NCBI GenBank assembly: GCA_019748155.1
Contig: JAIEPY010000007.1
Span: 26,350-90,349 of the forward strand
Length of the DNA stretch: 64,000 nucleotides
DNA from: Burkholderiales bacterium
GTDB lineage: Bacteria; Pseudomonadota; Gammaproteobacteria; Burkholderiales; UBA11063
Direction: 5' to 3'
Shown here one piece after another: positions 1 through 9,708 of this stretch. Both the position numbers and the translations under genes were made by a program. Numbering within the stretch: position 1 is the stretch's first letter; each line of letters begins with the position of its first letter. The notes below the pieces were generated by a model. That model worked only from the letters and a program-made list of their open reading frames with translations. It made no database searches and had not been told where the DNA came from.

Positions 1-1
1 T

Positions 2-3000
2 GCTGGTAAAAATAAACGGGTATTATTCCTCGTGCCATCGTTAGCCCTTGCCAGCCAAACTATTACTGAGTGGAGTATTGAAACCACTACGCCGATTCAT
101 GCGTTTGCGGTTTGTTCTGACGTTGACGTTGGTAAACGCAAAGCTAGTGAGGATGATATTGCCGAGGTAAATACTCATGATCTGGCGTATCCGGCGACTA
201 CCGATGCTAAAAAACTAGCCGAGAAGAATCAGCAACAATACCCAGATAAAATGACGGTGATTTTTTCAACCTACCAGTCAATCGACGTAATTAATAAAGC
301 CCAAAAACTATATGGCATGGCTGATTTTGATTTAATCATCTGCGATGAAGCACACCGTACCACTGGCGCAACTTTAGCTGGTGAGGATGATTCAGAATTT
401 GTAAAAATCCATGATAATGATTTTATCCGTGGCACAAAACGTCTGTATATGACCGCAACCCCACGCATTTATATTGATACGGTAAAAGAGAAAGCCAAAG
501 AAAACAAAGCCGAATTATACTCAATGGATGATACCGAGGTTTTTGGCACGGTATTTTATAGTTTAAAATTTGGTGAAGCGGTTGAAAAAGGCTTACTGAC
601 AGACTATAAAGTAATTGTTCTTGCTATTGATGCCAAACAAGTCAGTAGCGATATGCAGAAATACTTCAAAAGCTCAGGCGGTGGATTAGATCTTGACGAT
701 GTAGCCAAGATGATTGGTTGCTATAAGGCATTAATCAAGGAAGGCTTACAAGTTAATGATCATAAGCCAATGCAGCGCGCGGTATCATTCTGTAAAAGTA
801 TTGCTGCCTCCAAGGATTTTTCCAAAGAGTTTGGTTTAGTTGTTGATGAGTATTTAGCAATCCATCCTGAAATTGGAAACATAACTTGCCAATTAGATCA
901 TGTTGATGGCACAATGAACGCTACCGAAAAAGGCAAAAAACTATCTTGGCTAAAAGAAAATACCGAGGATACTTGCCGCATTTTGAGCAATGCCAAATGT
1001 TTATCTGAGGGGGTTGATGTACCATCACTGGATGCGGTAATGTTTATTCATGGGCGGAAATCCAAAGTTGATATAGTGCAGTCGGTTGGACGGGTAATGC
1101 GTAAAGCCCCTAATAAACAACTCGGCTATATCATTATTCCGGTGGTTATTCCCGAAGGTAAAAGCTCCGAAGAAGAACTCAAGAAAAATCCAAGTTATCA
1201 AATTGTCTGGGATGTATTAAATGCCCTACGCTCACATGATGAACGGCTAGACTCAGATATTAACAAGGTGGAGTTAGTTGATAGCTTAAAGAGTAAAATC
1301 GAAGCTATTCAAAAACACGTTGAAATTGTCGCAATGGTAGATAAACTACCCGAATATACCAAACAAAGCCAAGGCAAAAAGTCCGGCATGGGTACAGGTG
1401 GCGACTCCAAAACTAGTAATGGTGATAATGACCGCGAACGTGACACACCACAGCAAGCTGAGCTGGATTTAAGCATTGATACTGTACAAAAGGCCATGTT
1501 AGCCAAGATTGTTGAGAAATGCGGTACTCGCACTTACTGGGAAGATTGGGCGAATGATATTACCGATATTGCCAGCAAGCATATCTTACGGATCAAAACC
1601 ACATTAGAAGATAAAAGCAGTCTTGAATATCAAACTTTTATTGAATTTGTGCAGGAATTAAAAAACAACCTCAATGATTCAATTACCGAAGAAGAAGTAA
1701 TTGAAATGCTGGCACAGCATATTATTACCCGTCCAGTATTTAATGCGCTATTCAGTGATTATAATTTTGCGGATAATAACTCAATTTCTAGGTCAATGCA
1801 AAAGGTTATTGATTTACTTGATGCACATCATATTGACAACGAAGCTAAAAAACTCGATAAGTTCTACGCAAGCGTAAAACGTCGTGCTGATGGTATTGAT
1901 AATGCAGAAGCCAAACAAAAAATTATTGTTGAACTTTATGATAAATTCTTCCGTAATGCCTTTCCGCGCATGACCGAAAGGCTTGGGATTGTTTATACAC
2001 CAGTTGAATGCGTCGATTTTATTATTCATAGCGTAAACGATATACTTAAACAAGAGTTTAATCAAGAACTCGGCGATAGAAATACTCATATCATTGATCC
2101 GTTTACTGGTACAGGTACGTTTATCACGCGACTAATGCAAAGTGGTTTATTAACTAAAGAACAGCTTGAGTACAAATACAACCTACAAGATAAAACCGTT
2201 AATGGTGAAAAGATTAAAACTACCGAGCTCCATGCTAATGAAATAGTCTTACTGGCTTATTATATCGCGAGTATCAATATTGAAGCGGTTTACCATGCCA
2301 TTGTTGGCGGCAAATATCAACCATTTGAAGGTATTTGTTTAACTGATACCTTTCAACTTAATGAAAAATCAGAAGATCTAATCACTCCACAATTAGCGGA
2401 TAATAACCATCGCCGCAAAACTCAAAAAAAACTTCCGATTCGAGTATTTATTGGTAATCCGCCGTACTCAGCTGGACAATCAAATGCAAATGACAATAAT
2501 CAAAATTTAGAATATTTAAAACTTGATAGTAGTATTGAATCAACTTACGTTAAGTATTCTAATGCAGCATTATCAAAAAGCGCGTATGACTCATATATCC
2601 GAGCGATTCGCTGGGCGAGTGATAGAATTGATAAATATGGTGTAATTGGCTTTATTACTAATAATGGGTGGATTTATAAGTCAACAACAGATGGTATGCG
2701 CAAATGTATAGTTGATGAATTTAGTAGTACTTATATCTTTGATTTAAAAGGTGCAATTCGTGGTAAATCAGGTGATGTAGCAAAAAAAGAAGGACAAAAT
2801 GTATTTGATATTATGACGGGTGTAGCTATTACTATTTTCGTCAAGAACCCAGAAGCAAAGGAACAAGGTAAAATTTACTATCACGATATTGGTAATTATC
2901 TCAATAGACAAGAAAAATTAGAAAAGATTATTAATTTTAACTCTATTGAAAGCATAACCCAGCAAGGTTTATGGCAAGAGATTACTCCGGATAAATATAA

Positions 3001-4300
3001 CGATTGGTTAAATCAGCGTGATGATGGTTTTTATGATTATATTTCATTAGGTGATAAAAAAGATAAAGCTTCAGCTACCTTATTTGAAAACTATTCTCAA
3101 GGAATACTGACCAGCAGAGATGCGTGGTTATACAATGCTTCAAAAGTTAAACTCACCCAAAATATATCAAACATGATAGATTTTTATACAAGTGAGTTAG
3201 AGCGTTATAAAGTAAGTGATTTTATTAAGAATCAACCAACTAAATCAATTGAAGCTGAAAAATATGTTGCCGGTTTTGTCAATAATGATAGTAAAAAAAT
3301 TGCATGGTCTGGAAACTTAAAAGATGACTTTGCAAAAAAGAAAGTACATCAATTTAAGCATTGCTTAGTGAAGTCGACATATCGTGCTTTTAGTACGCAA
3401 TGGCTATATTATGATACAAATCTGACTGCCAGAGTTTACCAAATGCCAAAGATTATTCCAGAAAGAGGTGTTGATAATCTTATTCTTGGAACAAGTGGAA
3501 TTGGGGCAAGAACAAGATTTTCTATTTTGTGTAGCAATAACATAATTGATTATCAAACGTTAGATAATGGTCAAAGTTTTCCTTTGTACCTATATGAACC
3601 CAAAGAAGAATCAACTAATGGATTTGATTTTAGTGATGATTCTGATGTGGTTACTGCGCCAAGTGGCACGCAATATACCCGTAAAGAAGCAATTACTGAT
3701 GCTGGATTAAAGCATTTTACTGATTTTTACAGTGATGCTTCAATCACCAAAGAAGATTTATTTTATTACATCTATGGATTATTACATTCTGAAGAATACA
3801 AAACCAAATATGCCGATAATTTAACCAAAGCCTTGCCACGTATTCCACGGGTTAAAACCATTGCCGATTTTAGAGCATTTGAGCAAGCTGGACGCAAATT
3901 AGCTGATTTACATCTTAATTATGAAAATAAAGAGCTATATCCCGTAACGTTCACTAAAGATATTAGCCAATTGCAAGCCAATGATTATCGGGTTATCAAA
4001 ATGAAATTTGCCAGCAAAGCTGATAAATCTAAAATTATCTATAATGGCAAAATTACTTTAGAAAATATTCCTCTTGAAGCCTATGATTATGTAGTTAATG
4101 GTAAATCAGCTATTGAGTGGGTTATGGAACGCCAAGGCGTATCTACGCATAAGGATAGCGGCATTATCAACGATGCTAATGATTGGGCTATTGAAACCAT
4201 GAATAACCCACGTTATCCATTGGAACTACTGCAACGCGTTATCACCGTCAGCCTTGAAACCGTCAAGATAGTCAATAATTTACCAAAATTAGATATTTAA
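2..4300 (+). CDS. Type ISP-like restriction-modification protein (DEAH helicase + adenine methyltransferase), 5' end outside window
   Basis: The frame is open from nt 2, so the gene starts upstream of the window and any GTG/ATG here is internal. Helicase motifs come first: a motif Ia segment (VLFLVPSLALASQT) near nt 20-60, DEAH at nt 344-355, a TAT motif near nt 450 and motif VI (QSVGRVMR) near nt 1079-1102. An amino-methyltransferase follows, with SAM motif I DPFTGTG (nt 2096-2116) and catalytic NPPY (nt 2456-2467), which indicates N6-adenine methylation. A C-terminal target-recognition part completes it. Helicase and gamma-class methyltransferase in one polypeptide is the plan of LlaGI/LlaBIII-type (Type ISP) enzymes; the N-terminal nuclease and Walker A would lie left of the window. 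The last 126 nt recur at 6966-7091. Family well supported; specificity unknown. Confidence 0.88.
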   Translation, partial: AGKNKRVLFLVPSLALASQTITEWSIETTTPIHAFAVCSDVDVGKRKASEDDIAEVNTHDLAYPATTDAKKLAEKNQQQYPDKMTVIFSTYQSIDVINKAQKLYGMADFDLIICDEAHRTTGATLAGEDDSEFVKIHDNDFIRGTKRLYMTATPRIYIDTVKEKAKENKAELYSMDDTEVFGTVFYSLKFGEAVEKGLLTDYKVIVLAIDAKQVSSDMQKYFKSSGGGLDLDDVAKMIGCYKALIKEGLQVNDHKPMQRAVSFCKSIAASKDFSKEFGLVVDEYLAIHPEIGNITCQLDHVDGTMNATEKGKKLSWLKENTEDTCRILSNAKCLSEGVDVPSLDAVMFIHGRKSKVDIVQSVGRVMRKAPNKQLGYIIIPVVIPEGKSSEEELKKNPSYQIVWDVLNALRSHDERLDSDINKVELVDSLKSKIEAIQKHVEIVAMVDKLPEYTKQSQGKKSGMGTGGDSKTSNGDNDRERDTPQQAELDLSIDTVQKAMLAKIVEKCGTRTYWEDWANDITDIASKHILRIKTTLEDKSSLEYQTFIEFVQELKNNLNDSITEEEVIEMLAQHIITRPVFNALFSDYNFADNNSISRSMQKVIDLLDAHHIDNEAKKLDKFYASVKRRADGIDNAEAKQKIIVELYDKFFRNAFPRMTERLGIVYTPVECVDFIIHSVNDILKQEFNQELGDRNTHIIDPFTGTGTFITRLMQSGLLTKEQLEYKYNLQDKTVNGEKIKTTELHANEIVLLAYYIASINIEAVYHAIVGGKYQPFEGICLTDTFQLNEKSEDLITPQLADNNHRRKTQKKLPIRVFIGNPPYSAGQSNANDNNQNLEYLKLDSSIESTYVKYSNAALSKSAYDSYIRAIRWASDRIDKYGVIGFITNNGWIYKSTTDGMRKCIVDEFSSTYIFDLKGAIRGKSGDVAKKEGQNVFDIMTGVAITIFVKNPEAKEQGKIYYHDIGNYLNRQEKLEKIINFNSIESITQQGLWQEITPDKYNDWLNQRDDGFYDYISLGDKKDKASATLFENYSQGILTSRDAWLYNASKVKLTQNISNMIDFYTSELERYKVSDFIKNQPTKSIEAEKYVAGFVNNDSKKIAWSGNLKDDFAKKKVHQFKHCLVKSTYRAFSTQWLYYDTNLTARVYQMPKIIPERGVDNLILGTSGIGARTRFSILCSNNIIDYQTLDNGQSFPLYLYEPKEESTNGFDFSDDSDVVTAPSGTQYTRKEAITDAGLKHFTDFYSDASITKEDLFYYIYGLLHSEEYKTKYADNLTKALPRIPRVKTIADFRAFEQAGRKLADLHLNYENKELYPVTFTKDISQLQANDYRVIKMKFASKADKSKIIYNGKITLENIPLEAYDYVVNGKSAIEWVMERQGVSTHKDSGIINDANDWAIETMNNPRYPLELLQRVITVSLETVKIVNNLPKLDI
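4175..4300. repeat. Direct repeat copy 1: 3' end of the restriction-modification gene
   Basis: These 126 nt match 6966-7091 at 110 of 126 positions by my count. Most differences are synonymous, so the two are diverged alleles of one coding segment rather than a recent duplication. The pair brackets the OLD/KTSC/DUF2130-fragment block. Confidence 0.85.
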
Positions 4301-4320
4301 CTCATCATTAAAATGGAGAT

Positions 4321-6126
4321 ATGATGTATTTATATTCATTACAAATTGAAGGATTTAGGAAATTAAATAATACAACGGTTTACTTTGGAGACTCAACTTT
4401 TTTAATCGGAGAAAACAACAAAGGTAAAAGTAGTATTTTCAAAGCATTAGAGTTAGTCTTAAACCTTAAGCAAGATATTTCAGAACATGATTATTTTTCA
4501 ATTTTTGACATTGAGGAATCAATTAATAAACAGAGTTCTGATAAAATTATTTTAACCGCGGAGTTTAGAGGATTGCCACCAGATGCTCCAACATGGAGAG
4601 GATTTAAAGGGCGTATTGCTAACGATAATGGTGAATTGATTATCAAATACAGAAAAACATTTAATAAGGGAACCATAAATGACAAGGGAACTATAAAACC
4701 TATTATTGAAATGTTACAAAATGAAAGAATTTTAAAAATTGCTAAACCAAAAAAATGGCGAGAGTTTGTATCTGAGGATATCACTGAAGAACTCATTGCC
4801 TCATGGAATAAGGATTTGGATAGTAAACCAGCAGAGCAAGAACTCGAAGAATATAATGAATTATGGGATATTGATAATAGTCAAACCTCATGGGTTAAAA
4901 ACCCGGGTGGAATTCCTCAAATCGTTTCAAGCAAATTACCTGATATATTGATTATTCCAGCTGAAGATAAAACAGAAGAGCTGGAATCAAAGGGGGCGTT
5001 GAGCAAAATACTAGAAACATTATTTAAAGATGTTAGAAATAAATCAGAAAATTTTAAAAATGCAGAGGTTTTTCTTAATAAATTATCAGCAGAGTTAGAC
5101 CCATCAGATGAAACTAGTGATTTTGGCAAATTAATGTCATCTTTAAACCAAGTTCTTGACAGCGTCTTTCCCGAATCTTCGATTATGGCAAAAGCTGACT
5201 TAAGCAAGGCTGATGATTCGATTAAAGCCATTTTTAACATAAACATGAAGAGTAATATTATTACTCCAATATCACATCAGGGGACTGGTGCAATAAGAGC
5301 TGCGGTATTTGGATTATTATTATTTAGACAGCAAAATTTATTGAGAGAACAAAGCCCTGAGAACCAAAATCTTATAGTATGTTTTGAAGAGCCAGAAATA
5401 TACCTACATCCAAATGCGGCAAATCAGATGCGTAACAAAATTTATGAGTTAGCCTCAACTAATACTCAAATAATCTGTACTACTCATTCGCCTTATATGA
5501 TTTCATTAGATCGCGAAGTCAAGCAAGTATTAAATAATTTTATTGACGATGGTAATGGCGGCACAAAATCAATAAGCTTTAATACTCATGCAGAATACCT
5601 AAAACTACAAGATAACGATAAAGAGTATATAAAAATGTTGGCACGATTTGATGACAGCTTAGCTAGAGTTTTTTTTGCTAGAAAGACTTTAATTGTAGAA
5701 GGTGATACAGAGGAAATTGTGTTAAGGGAAACCATCAATCGAATGTCTCCAGATAAGCAAAAAATTATATTATCTGAAATACAAATAATAAAAGCTCGAG
5801 GCAAAGCAACAATTATTCCACTCGTTAAATATTTAAAAGCTCTTTCCATTGATTTGTTTGTGATCCATGATTCAGATACTGGAACAGCAGGTGCAGAGAG
5901 ATTTAATGAACCTATCCTTACGGCTCTAAATGGAGACTCTTCAAAACTTCAAAAAATGGATAATTGTATTGAAGATGTTTTAGGTTACGCCCCACCATCT
6001 TCTGAAAAACCATTTAAGGCATATCAACAAACTAAAACATGGGGTGCATCATGGAGTGATGTCCCTGAAAAATGGCGCAAAATGATTGAACAAAATATTT
6101 TTAAGGAGTATTTTATAAATGACTAA
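4321..6126 (+). CDS. OLD-family endonuclease (ABC-type ATPase + TOPRIM)
   Basis: 601 aa. Walker A is GENNKGKSS (residues 30-38). The ABC-type Walker B region CFEEPEIYLHPNAA lies near residue 360 and is followed by a TTHSPYM switch motif. The C-terminal third is a TOPRIM nuclease: LIVEGDTEE near residue 460 carries the acidic metal ligand and VIHDSDTGT near 515 the DxD. This ATPase-TOPRIM order defines OLD nucleases, which include phage P2 Old and the GajA subunit of Gabija. No UvrD-like GajB lies next to it; a KTSC-domain gene overlaps its 3' end by 8 nt instead. It begins 20 nt after the restriction gene, preceded by the purine-rich tract ATGGAGAT. Anti-phage function is inferred from family and position. 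Confidence 0.9.
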   Translation: MMYLYSLQIEGFRKLNNTTVYFGDSTFLIGENNKGKSSIFKALELVLNLKQDISEHDYFSIFDIEESINKQSSDKIILTAEFRGLPPDAPTWRGFKGRIANDNGELIIKYRKTFNKGTINDKGTIKPIIEMLQNERILKIAKPKKWREFVSEDITEELIASWNKDLDSKPAEQELEEYNELWDIDNSQTSWVKNPGGIPQIVSSKLPDILIIPAEDKTEELESKGALSKILETLFKDVRNKSENFKNAEVFLNKLSAELDPSDETSDFGKLMSSLNQVLDSVFPESSIMAKADLSKADDSIKAIFNINMKSNIITPISHQGTGAIRAAVFGLLLFRQQNLLREQSPENQNLIVCFEEPEIYLHPNAANQMRNKIYELASTNTQIICTTHSPYMISLDREVKQVLNNFIDDGNGGTKSISFNTHAEYLKLQDNDKEYIKMLARFDDSLARVFFARKTLIVEGDTEEIVLRETINRMSPDKQKIILSEIQIIKARGKATIIPLVKYLKALSIDLFVIHDSDTGTAGAERFNEPILTALNGDSSKLQKMDNCIEDVLGYAPPSSEKPFKAYQQTKTWGASWSDVPEKWRKMIEQNIFKEYFIND

Positions 6127-6349
6127 TAAAGTTGAAATGATTAGAGTTAGCTCATCTAATGTACATAGTGTTGGTTATAATTTTGATATAAAATCAGTAA
6201 TAGTCCAATTTCTTGATGGCAGTCAATATGAGTATTATAATATTTCAGAAAAAGAATTTTTGGCATTACGTGATGCTAATTCAGTTGGTCAATATCTGGA
6301 TCAGTACTATAAAAAAGGTCATTGTTATAAGTATTCGAAAATAAGATGA
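6119..6349 (+). CDS. KTSC-domain protein
   Basis: 76 aa, starting inside the 3' end of the OLD nuclease gene (8-nt overlap), so translation is probably coupled. The chain is a single KTSC domain: an early SSSNVHSVGY segment, a central FLDGSQYEYYNI strand pair, and a C-terminal YKYSKI resembling the family's terminal motif. KTSC domains are small and found alone or fused to nucleic-acid enzymes; their biochemical role is not established. The tight linkage suggests a partner or regulator of the nuclease, which is inference. Confidence 0.85.
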   Translation: MTNKVEMIRVSSSNVHSVGYNFDIKSVIVQFLDGSQYEYYNISEKEFLALRDANSVGQYLDQYYKKGHCYKYSKIR

Positions 6350-6579
6350 TGGGAAATAATGTTATAACATATTCAAATTATGCCACCACAATTAATGTTA
6401 ATGAGATGATTTCTCATCGACATTGGAATAATTATAATACTTGACAATGGGTGTGATTTACTCAAAATACAGTTAATATAGATAAAAAACATTGTGCATT
6501 TCTATCTCTATTAATAATTGATGAGAGCAAAATTAACACTAACAAAGAAGCCATAAACTCCAACTTAGGAAATAATAAT
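6350..6579 (+). other. Non-coding gap with a possible promoter
   Basis: AT-rich gap between the KTSC gene and a gene fragment. It contains a TTGACA-like -35 in 'acttgacaatggg' (about 6440-6450), but no convincing -10 at the right distance. I see no conserved gene; a 32-codon ORF overlapping the KTSC stop lacks a ribosome site. Confidence 0.4.
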
Positions 6580-6780
6580 ATGAACAAAATTATTTGCCCA
6601 CATTGTAAAAAAGCATTCAAAGTTGATGAAGCTGGATTTGCTGACATTTTAAAACAAGTTCGTGATCACCAATTTGAAGAAGAGCTACAAAACCGACTGA
6701 ATCTTGCTGAAAAAGAGAAAGATAAAGCGCGGGATAAGATAATGAAAAAATATAAGAGAAGGTTATTAGAGGCTTATTAA
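6580..6780 (+). pseudogene. Truncated DUF2130-like protein (N-terminal fragment)
   Basis: 66 codons. The first ~50 residues (MNKIICPHCKKAFKVDEAG..., then the charged helix ADILKQVRDHQFEEEL) resemble the N-terminus of DUF2130 proteins, which are normally several hundred residues: a CxxC zinc knuckle followed by a long coiled coil. Here the reading frame runs into a basic tail and stops. A GGAAATAATA tract precedes ATG. Taken as the stump of a larger gene cut off during remodelling of the island. A functional mini-protein cannot be excluded. Confidence 0.6.
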
Positions 6781-6782
6781 AG

Positions 6783-6818
6783 CAGAAAACGCATAATATC
6801 TAGACTATGCGTTTTCTG
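6783..6818 (+). terminator. Rho-independent-type hairpin
   Basis: A 13-bp perfect inverted repeat (cagaaaacgcata / tatgcgttttctg) with a 10-nt loop directly follows the DUF2130 fragment. The T tract after it is weak (gatttccttcctt). Confidence 0.6.
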
Positions 6819-6914
6819 ATTTCCTTCCTTCAAATGAAGGATGAACTAAGCATAAATTATATATTATTTAGTAAAAATAGTCAATAGTGGTTATAATTTA
6901 CAACTGGGAGCATT

Positions 6915-7091
6915 ATGAAATATCAAAGCATATCAGCATATAAGGATCATGGAGCTGTAGATAATGCTAACGATTGGGCTATTGAAACCATGAGTAATCC
7001 ACACTGCCCATTGGAACTATTGCAGCGCGTTATCACCGTTAGCCTCGAAACCGTAAAAATAGTCAACAATTTACCTAAATTGGATATTTAA
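6915..7091 (+). pseudogene. Remnant C-terminus of a second Type ISP restriction-modification allele
   Basis: A 58-codon ORF begins with ATG at 6915 after CTGGGAG. Its last 42 codons repeat the C-terminal end of the large restriction protein (…NANDWAIET…LLQRVITVSLETVKIVNNL…), and the ISAYKDHGAV segment before it also aligns with that protein. It ends 4 nt before the next gene's ATG, which has no clear ribosome site of its own, so this remnant may now serve as a translated leader. Best explained as the tail of a resident allele left behind when a new restriction/nuclease block recombined in. Confidence 0.8.
6966..7091. repeat. Direct repeat copy 2: remnant restriction-modification tail
   Basis: Partner of 4175-4300, same orientation. 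Three of the differences change amino acids (N to S, R to H, Y to C); the rest are silent, so the segment evolved under protein-level selection before becoming isolated. Confidence 0.85.
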
Positions 7092-7095
7092 GAAA

Positions 7096-8316
7096 ATGCG
7101 AATTCTAGTAAATAATAATCTTCCGACTAGTTTTCCACTTGTCGTTATTGGTGACAATAATTATTGCGAACCGATGGAGCAACTAAAAACGGTTTTTAAC
7201 TTACGTCATAGTGTATTTGATAAGTTAGAAGCCATCCCAAAATTAACTAAAGCAATGCGTTCAGATATAAAAGATATTTTCTCTTCGGAAGATATTTCAA
7301 TCTTAACAAAATTTTGTGCAGAATCACAATTTAGTACTACCACAGAGTTATTCTTAAAAAAAATAATTAAAGATAACTTTGTGTATTATAAAGATGCCCC
7401 ATTTGAAAAAGTAAATGAGATCCTTCAACGACCGGATGTAAAAAATAAAAATACGCAAAAAACATATACAACATTCACTAAATGGATAAGTTTAGCTAAT
7501 CTTGGTACACAAAAAGTGGACACTATAATTAATGATAAAATTTATATGCCTTTTCCATGTGATTTTAATGATCGATTTGATTGCCAGCTTCACTTGCATG
7601 ACAATGAAATGTTTACTCTTGGTGATAACAACGAACAAAATGTGCCATTAGTAAGATATTTACATGCAATGACAAAATACTCATTTAATGTATCTTCATT
7701 TTCATTAAATAATCCACTTTCTACAAACTCTAACCATATGTGGGGACTTTACGGTGATAATGGCTCAGGTTTTGCTTTAACATTTGAATTAGATCATTTA
7801 ATTGCTCAAGTATATAATAACCTTAATAACAACAATTCAAATGAGTTTTTATTTTTCAAACCCGTTAATTATATTGAGAACTATAATCCAATTCAAAAAT
7901 TCAAATTTTGCTTAGATGAATATCGTTATCGTGGTAAAAACAATATACAAGCTTTAAGTAATTTTTTTGAAAGCTTTGCTATTTCTAAAACACCCCAATG
8001 GCAATTTGAACAAGAGCTTAGGTTTTATAAGTTTTCATCAGCAGCATATGAAGGATTTATTTCACAATACGGTGGTGCAGTTACAGATAAAACATGTATT
8101 GAATTGTTAGAATATATAGAAACCTCAAAACAGAAAGTTAATCATGAGGTTATTTTTAATAGACCTACATCAATTGTATTGGGCTGGAACTGCAGCTTAG
8201 AAGATGAAAATATAAAAAAATTAATCCAATATGCCAGAACTAATTCAATAAAAGTTATCAAGTTGGATAAATACTTAAACTATCTCAAAAATGAATTTTA
8301 TTATGCCGAGCTATAA
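7096..8316 (+). CDS. DUF2971-family protein
   Basis: 406 aa. The region from about residue 125 has DUF2971 features: an aromatic start (YTTFTKWISL), PFPCDFNDRFDCQ, then NHMWGLYGDNGSGFALTFE, the W-x-x-Y-x-x-x-x-x-G-F-A-L pattern of the family. The N-terminal ~120 residues are not recognisable. The biochemical function of DUF2971 is not established; such genes are often found in defence islands. It is the first gene of a tight four-gene unit (32 nt to the next gene, then overlaps) ending in DarT-DarG. Translation may be coupled to the 58-codon remnant ending 4 nt upstream. Confidence 0.75.
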   Translation: MRILVNNNLPTSFPLVVIGDNNYCEPMEQLKTVFNLRHSVFDKLEAIPKLTKAMRSDIKDIFSSEDISILTKFCAESQFSTTTELFLKKIIKDNFVYYKDAPFEKVNEILQRPDVKNKNTQKTYTTFTKWISLANLGTQKVDTIINDKIYMPFPCDFNDRFDCQLHLHDNEMFTLGDNNEQNVPLVRYLHAMTKYSFNVSSFSLNNPLSTNSNHMWGLYGDNGSGFALTFELDHLIAQVYNNLNNNNSNEFLFFKPVNYIENYNPIQKFKFCLDEYRYRGKNNIQALSNFFESFAISKTPQWQFEQELRFYKFSSAAYEGFISQYGGAVTDKTCIELLEYIETSKQKVNHEVIFNRPTSIVLGWNCSLEDENIKKLIQYARTNSIKVIKLDKYLNYLKNEFYYAEL

Positions 8317-8348
8317 TAAAAGAGATTTTAAACTATATAAGTAAAGAA

Positions 8349-9038
8349 ATGATAACCGTTATGAAAAATATACCTACTTTAGTTCGCATTGCAGCAGAAA
8401 GCCTAATCAAGCAGGTTTCAATCCCTTGTTTAAATGTTAATGTGAATACTTTTACCGATATATATAAAAAATTTCAACAAGAAAAATTCAACTTCTTTTT
8501 AGATGAAGTTAAACGCGGAACTGCTGATATTAGCATTCAAAATCTGAATGATTATGATATTTTGCATACAGCTTATTTAACTCAGCAAACATTGCTTAAA
8601 ACTCGTCAACAAGAAAAAATCAAATTATTAGCTGATTTATTTATATCTTATTGTCACAAGCTTAAGCCAGAACATAATGAGAAACTCACTGATAAATATG
8701 AATTTATTTTGCAGATAATCGAAAACTTGTCTTTACAAGAGTTTCACTTACTTAATATTTTGTACTCTTATGAGATACAATCATTAAGTTTAGCCAGTGC
8801 AGACAATAAATTAATTGAGCTTTCAAAATACTGGGATGAGTTTATTGCCAAAGCAATAAACAATCTCAATATATCACAGGATTACGTAGAGGCATTGCTT
8901 ACTAAGTTAAATGGAACTGGTTTATATCAGACTATAACTGGAATGTATTTAGGATATACGGGTAATAAAGGACATTTAACTAAATTGTTTTATGAATTAA
9001 TTAATTTTTTACAAAAAGATCCAGACTATGCCACCTGA
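8349..9038 (+). CDS. Hypothetical protein of the DarTG operon
   Basis: 229 aa, predicted soluble and rich in alpha helix. I recognise no domain. The C-terminal segment NGTGLYQTITGMYLGYTG..LTKLFYELINFL has the look of a small winged-helix-like end, but this is only an impression. Alternative start at ATG 8361. It overlaps the DarT start by 11 nt and lies 32 nt after the DUF2971 gene, so it is almost certainly co-expressed with both. Role unknown. Confidence 0.65.
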   Translation: MITVMKNIPTLVRIAAESLIKQVSIPCLNVNVNTFTDIYKKFQQEKFNFFLDEVKRGTADISIQNLNDYDILHTAYLTQQTLLKTRQQEKIKLLADLFISYCHKLKPEHNEKLTDKYEFILQIIENLSLQEFHLLNILYSYEIQSLSLASADNKLIELSKYWDEFIAKAINNLNISQDYVEALLTKLNGTGLYQTITGMYLGYTGNKGHLTKLFYELINFLQKDPDYAT

Positions 9039-9708
9039 TTATCCTAAATGGTTATTTAAGCAAACCAGAATTTTTCATATGACAGCAATTGATAATTTAC
9101 CTAAGATATTTACATCTGGTGGATTATTGGCAAAAAATATGTTATCTCGCAACAGTGTAGATTATATTAACGTTGCATATGAAGACATTCAAGATATGCG
9201 GCATAGAATAACATTGCCAAATGGTAATAATTTGCATGATTATGTGCCATTTCATTTTGCACCACGTTCTCCAATGTTATTTGCAATTGCTGATGGTATT
9301 ATTGCTAATTGCACAACTAAGCAAGAAGATATGATATATTTTGTCAGCTATGTAGAAAATTTTACTAACGATGATTTTATTTTCTGTGACCATCACCCAA
9401 TTATGCAGCCAACTGTAGCATGGTATAATAACCTGTCTGATTTAAATCAACTAGATTGGGATATTTTCTTTGAACGTCCACGGCTAGGAGAGTATGCACA
9501 GTTTTGGCAAGATCGATCAGATAATGTTCGATGGGCAAATCGTAAATCAAAACGACAAGCCGAGTTTTTAATCTATAATAAAGTTGATTTAACCAATATC
9601 GTTGGTTTTGCAGTCATGAATGAAAAGATAAAGCAAAAACTAGGTGTACTATGTACAGAATTTGGTATTGGATTGCCAACGGTTATAAAAAAAGAGTGGT
9701 ATAAATAA
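9028..9708 (+). CDS. darT: DarT-like DNA ADP-ribosyltransferase toxin
   Basis: 226 aa, the usual DarT length. DarT enzymes transfer ADP-ribose from NAD+ to thymidine or guanosine in single-stranded DNA and block replication. Visible family features: IFHMTAIDNLPKIF near the N-terminus, the NAD-binding element with R60 followed by the DYVPFHFAPRSPM block (residues 71-83), and the segment KRQAEFLIY containing the predicted catalytic Glu179. The stop overlaps the antitoxin start (TAATG), the usual toxin-antitoxin coupling. The upstream two genes overlap or abut it, so this DarT sits in a longer operon than the minimal pair. Family certain; target base not predictable from the sequence. Confidence 0.92.
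   Translation: MPPDYPKWLFKQTRIFHMTAIDNLPKIFTSGGLLAKNMLSRNSVDYINVAYEDIQDMRHRITLPNGNNLHDYVPFHFAPRSPMLFAIADGIIANCTTKQEDMIYFVSYVENFTNDDFIFCDHHPIMQPTVAWYNNLSDLNQLDWDIFFERPRLGEYAQFWQDRSDNVRWANRKSKRQAEFLIYNKVDLTNIVGFAVMNEKIKQKLGVLCTEFGIGLPTVIKKEWYK

Noticed and set aside
4321-6349. Gabija defence system
   Set aside because: The OLD nuclease is GajA-like in plan, but there is no UvrD-like GajB gene next to it.
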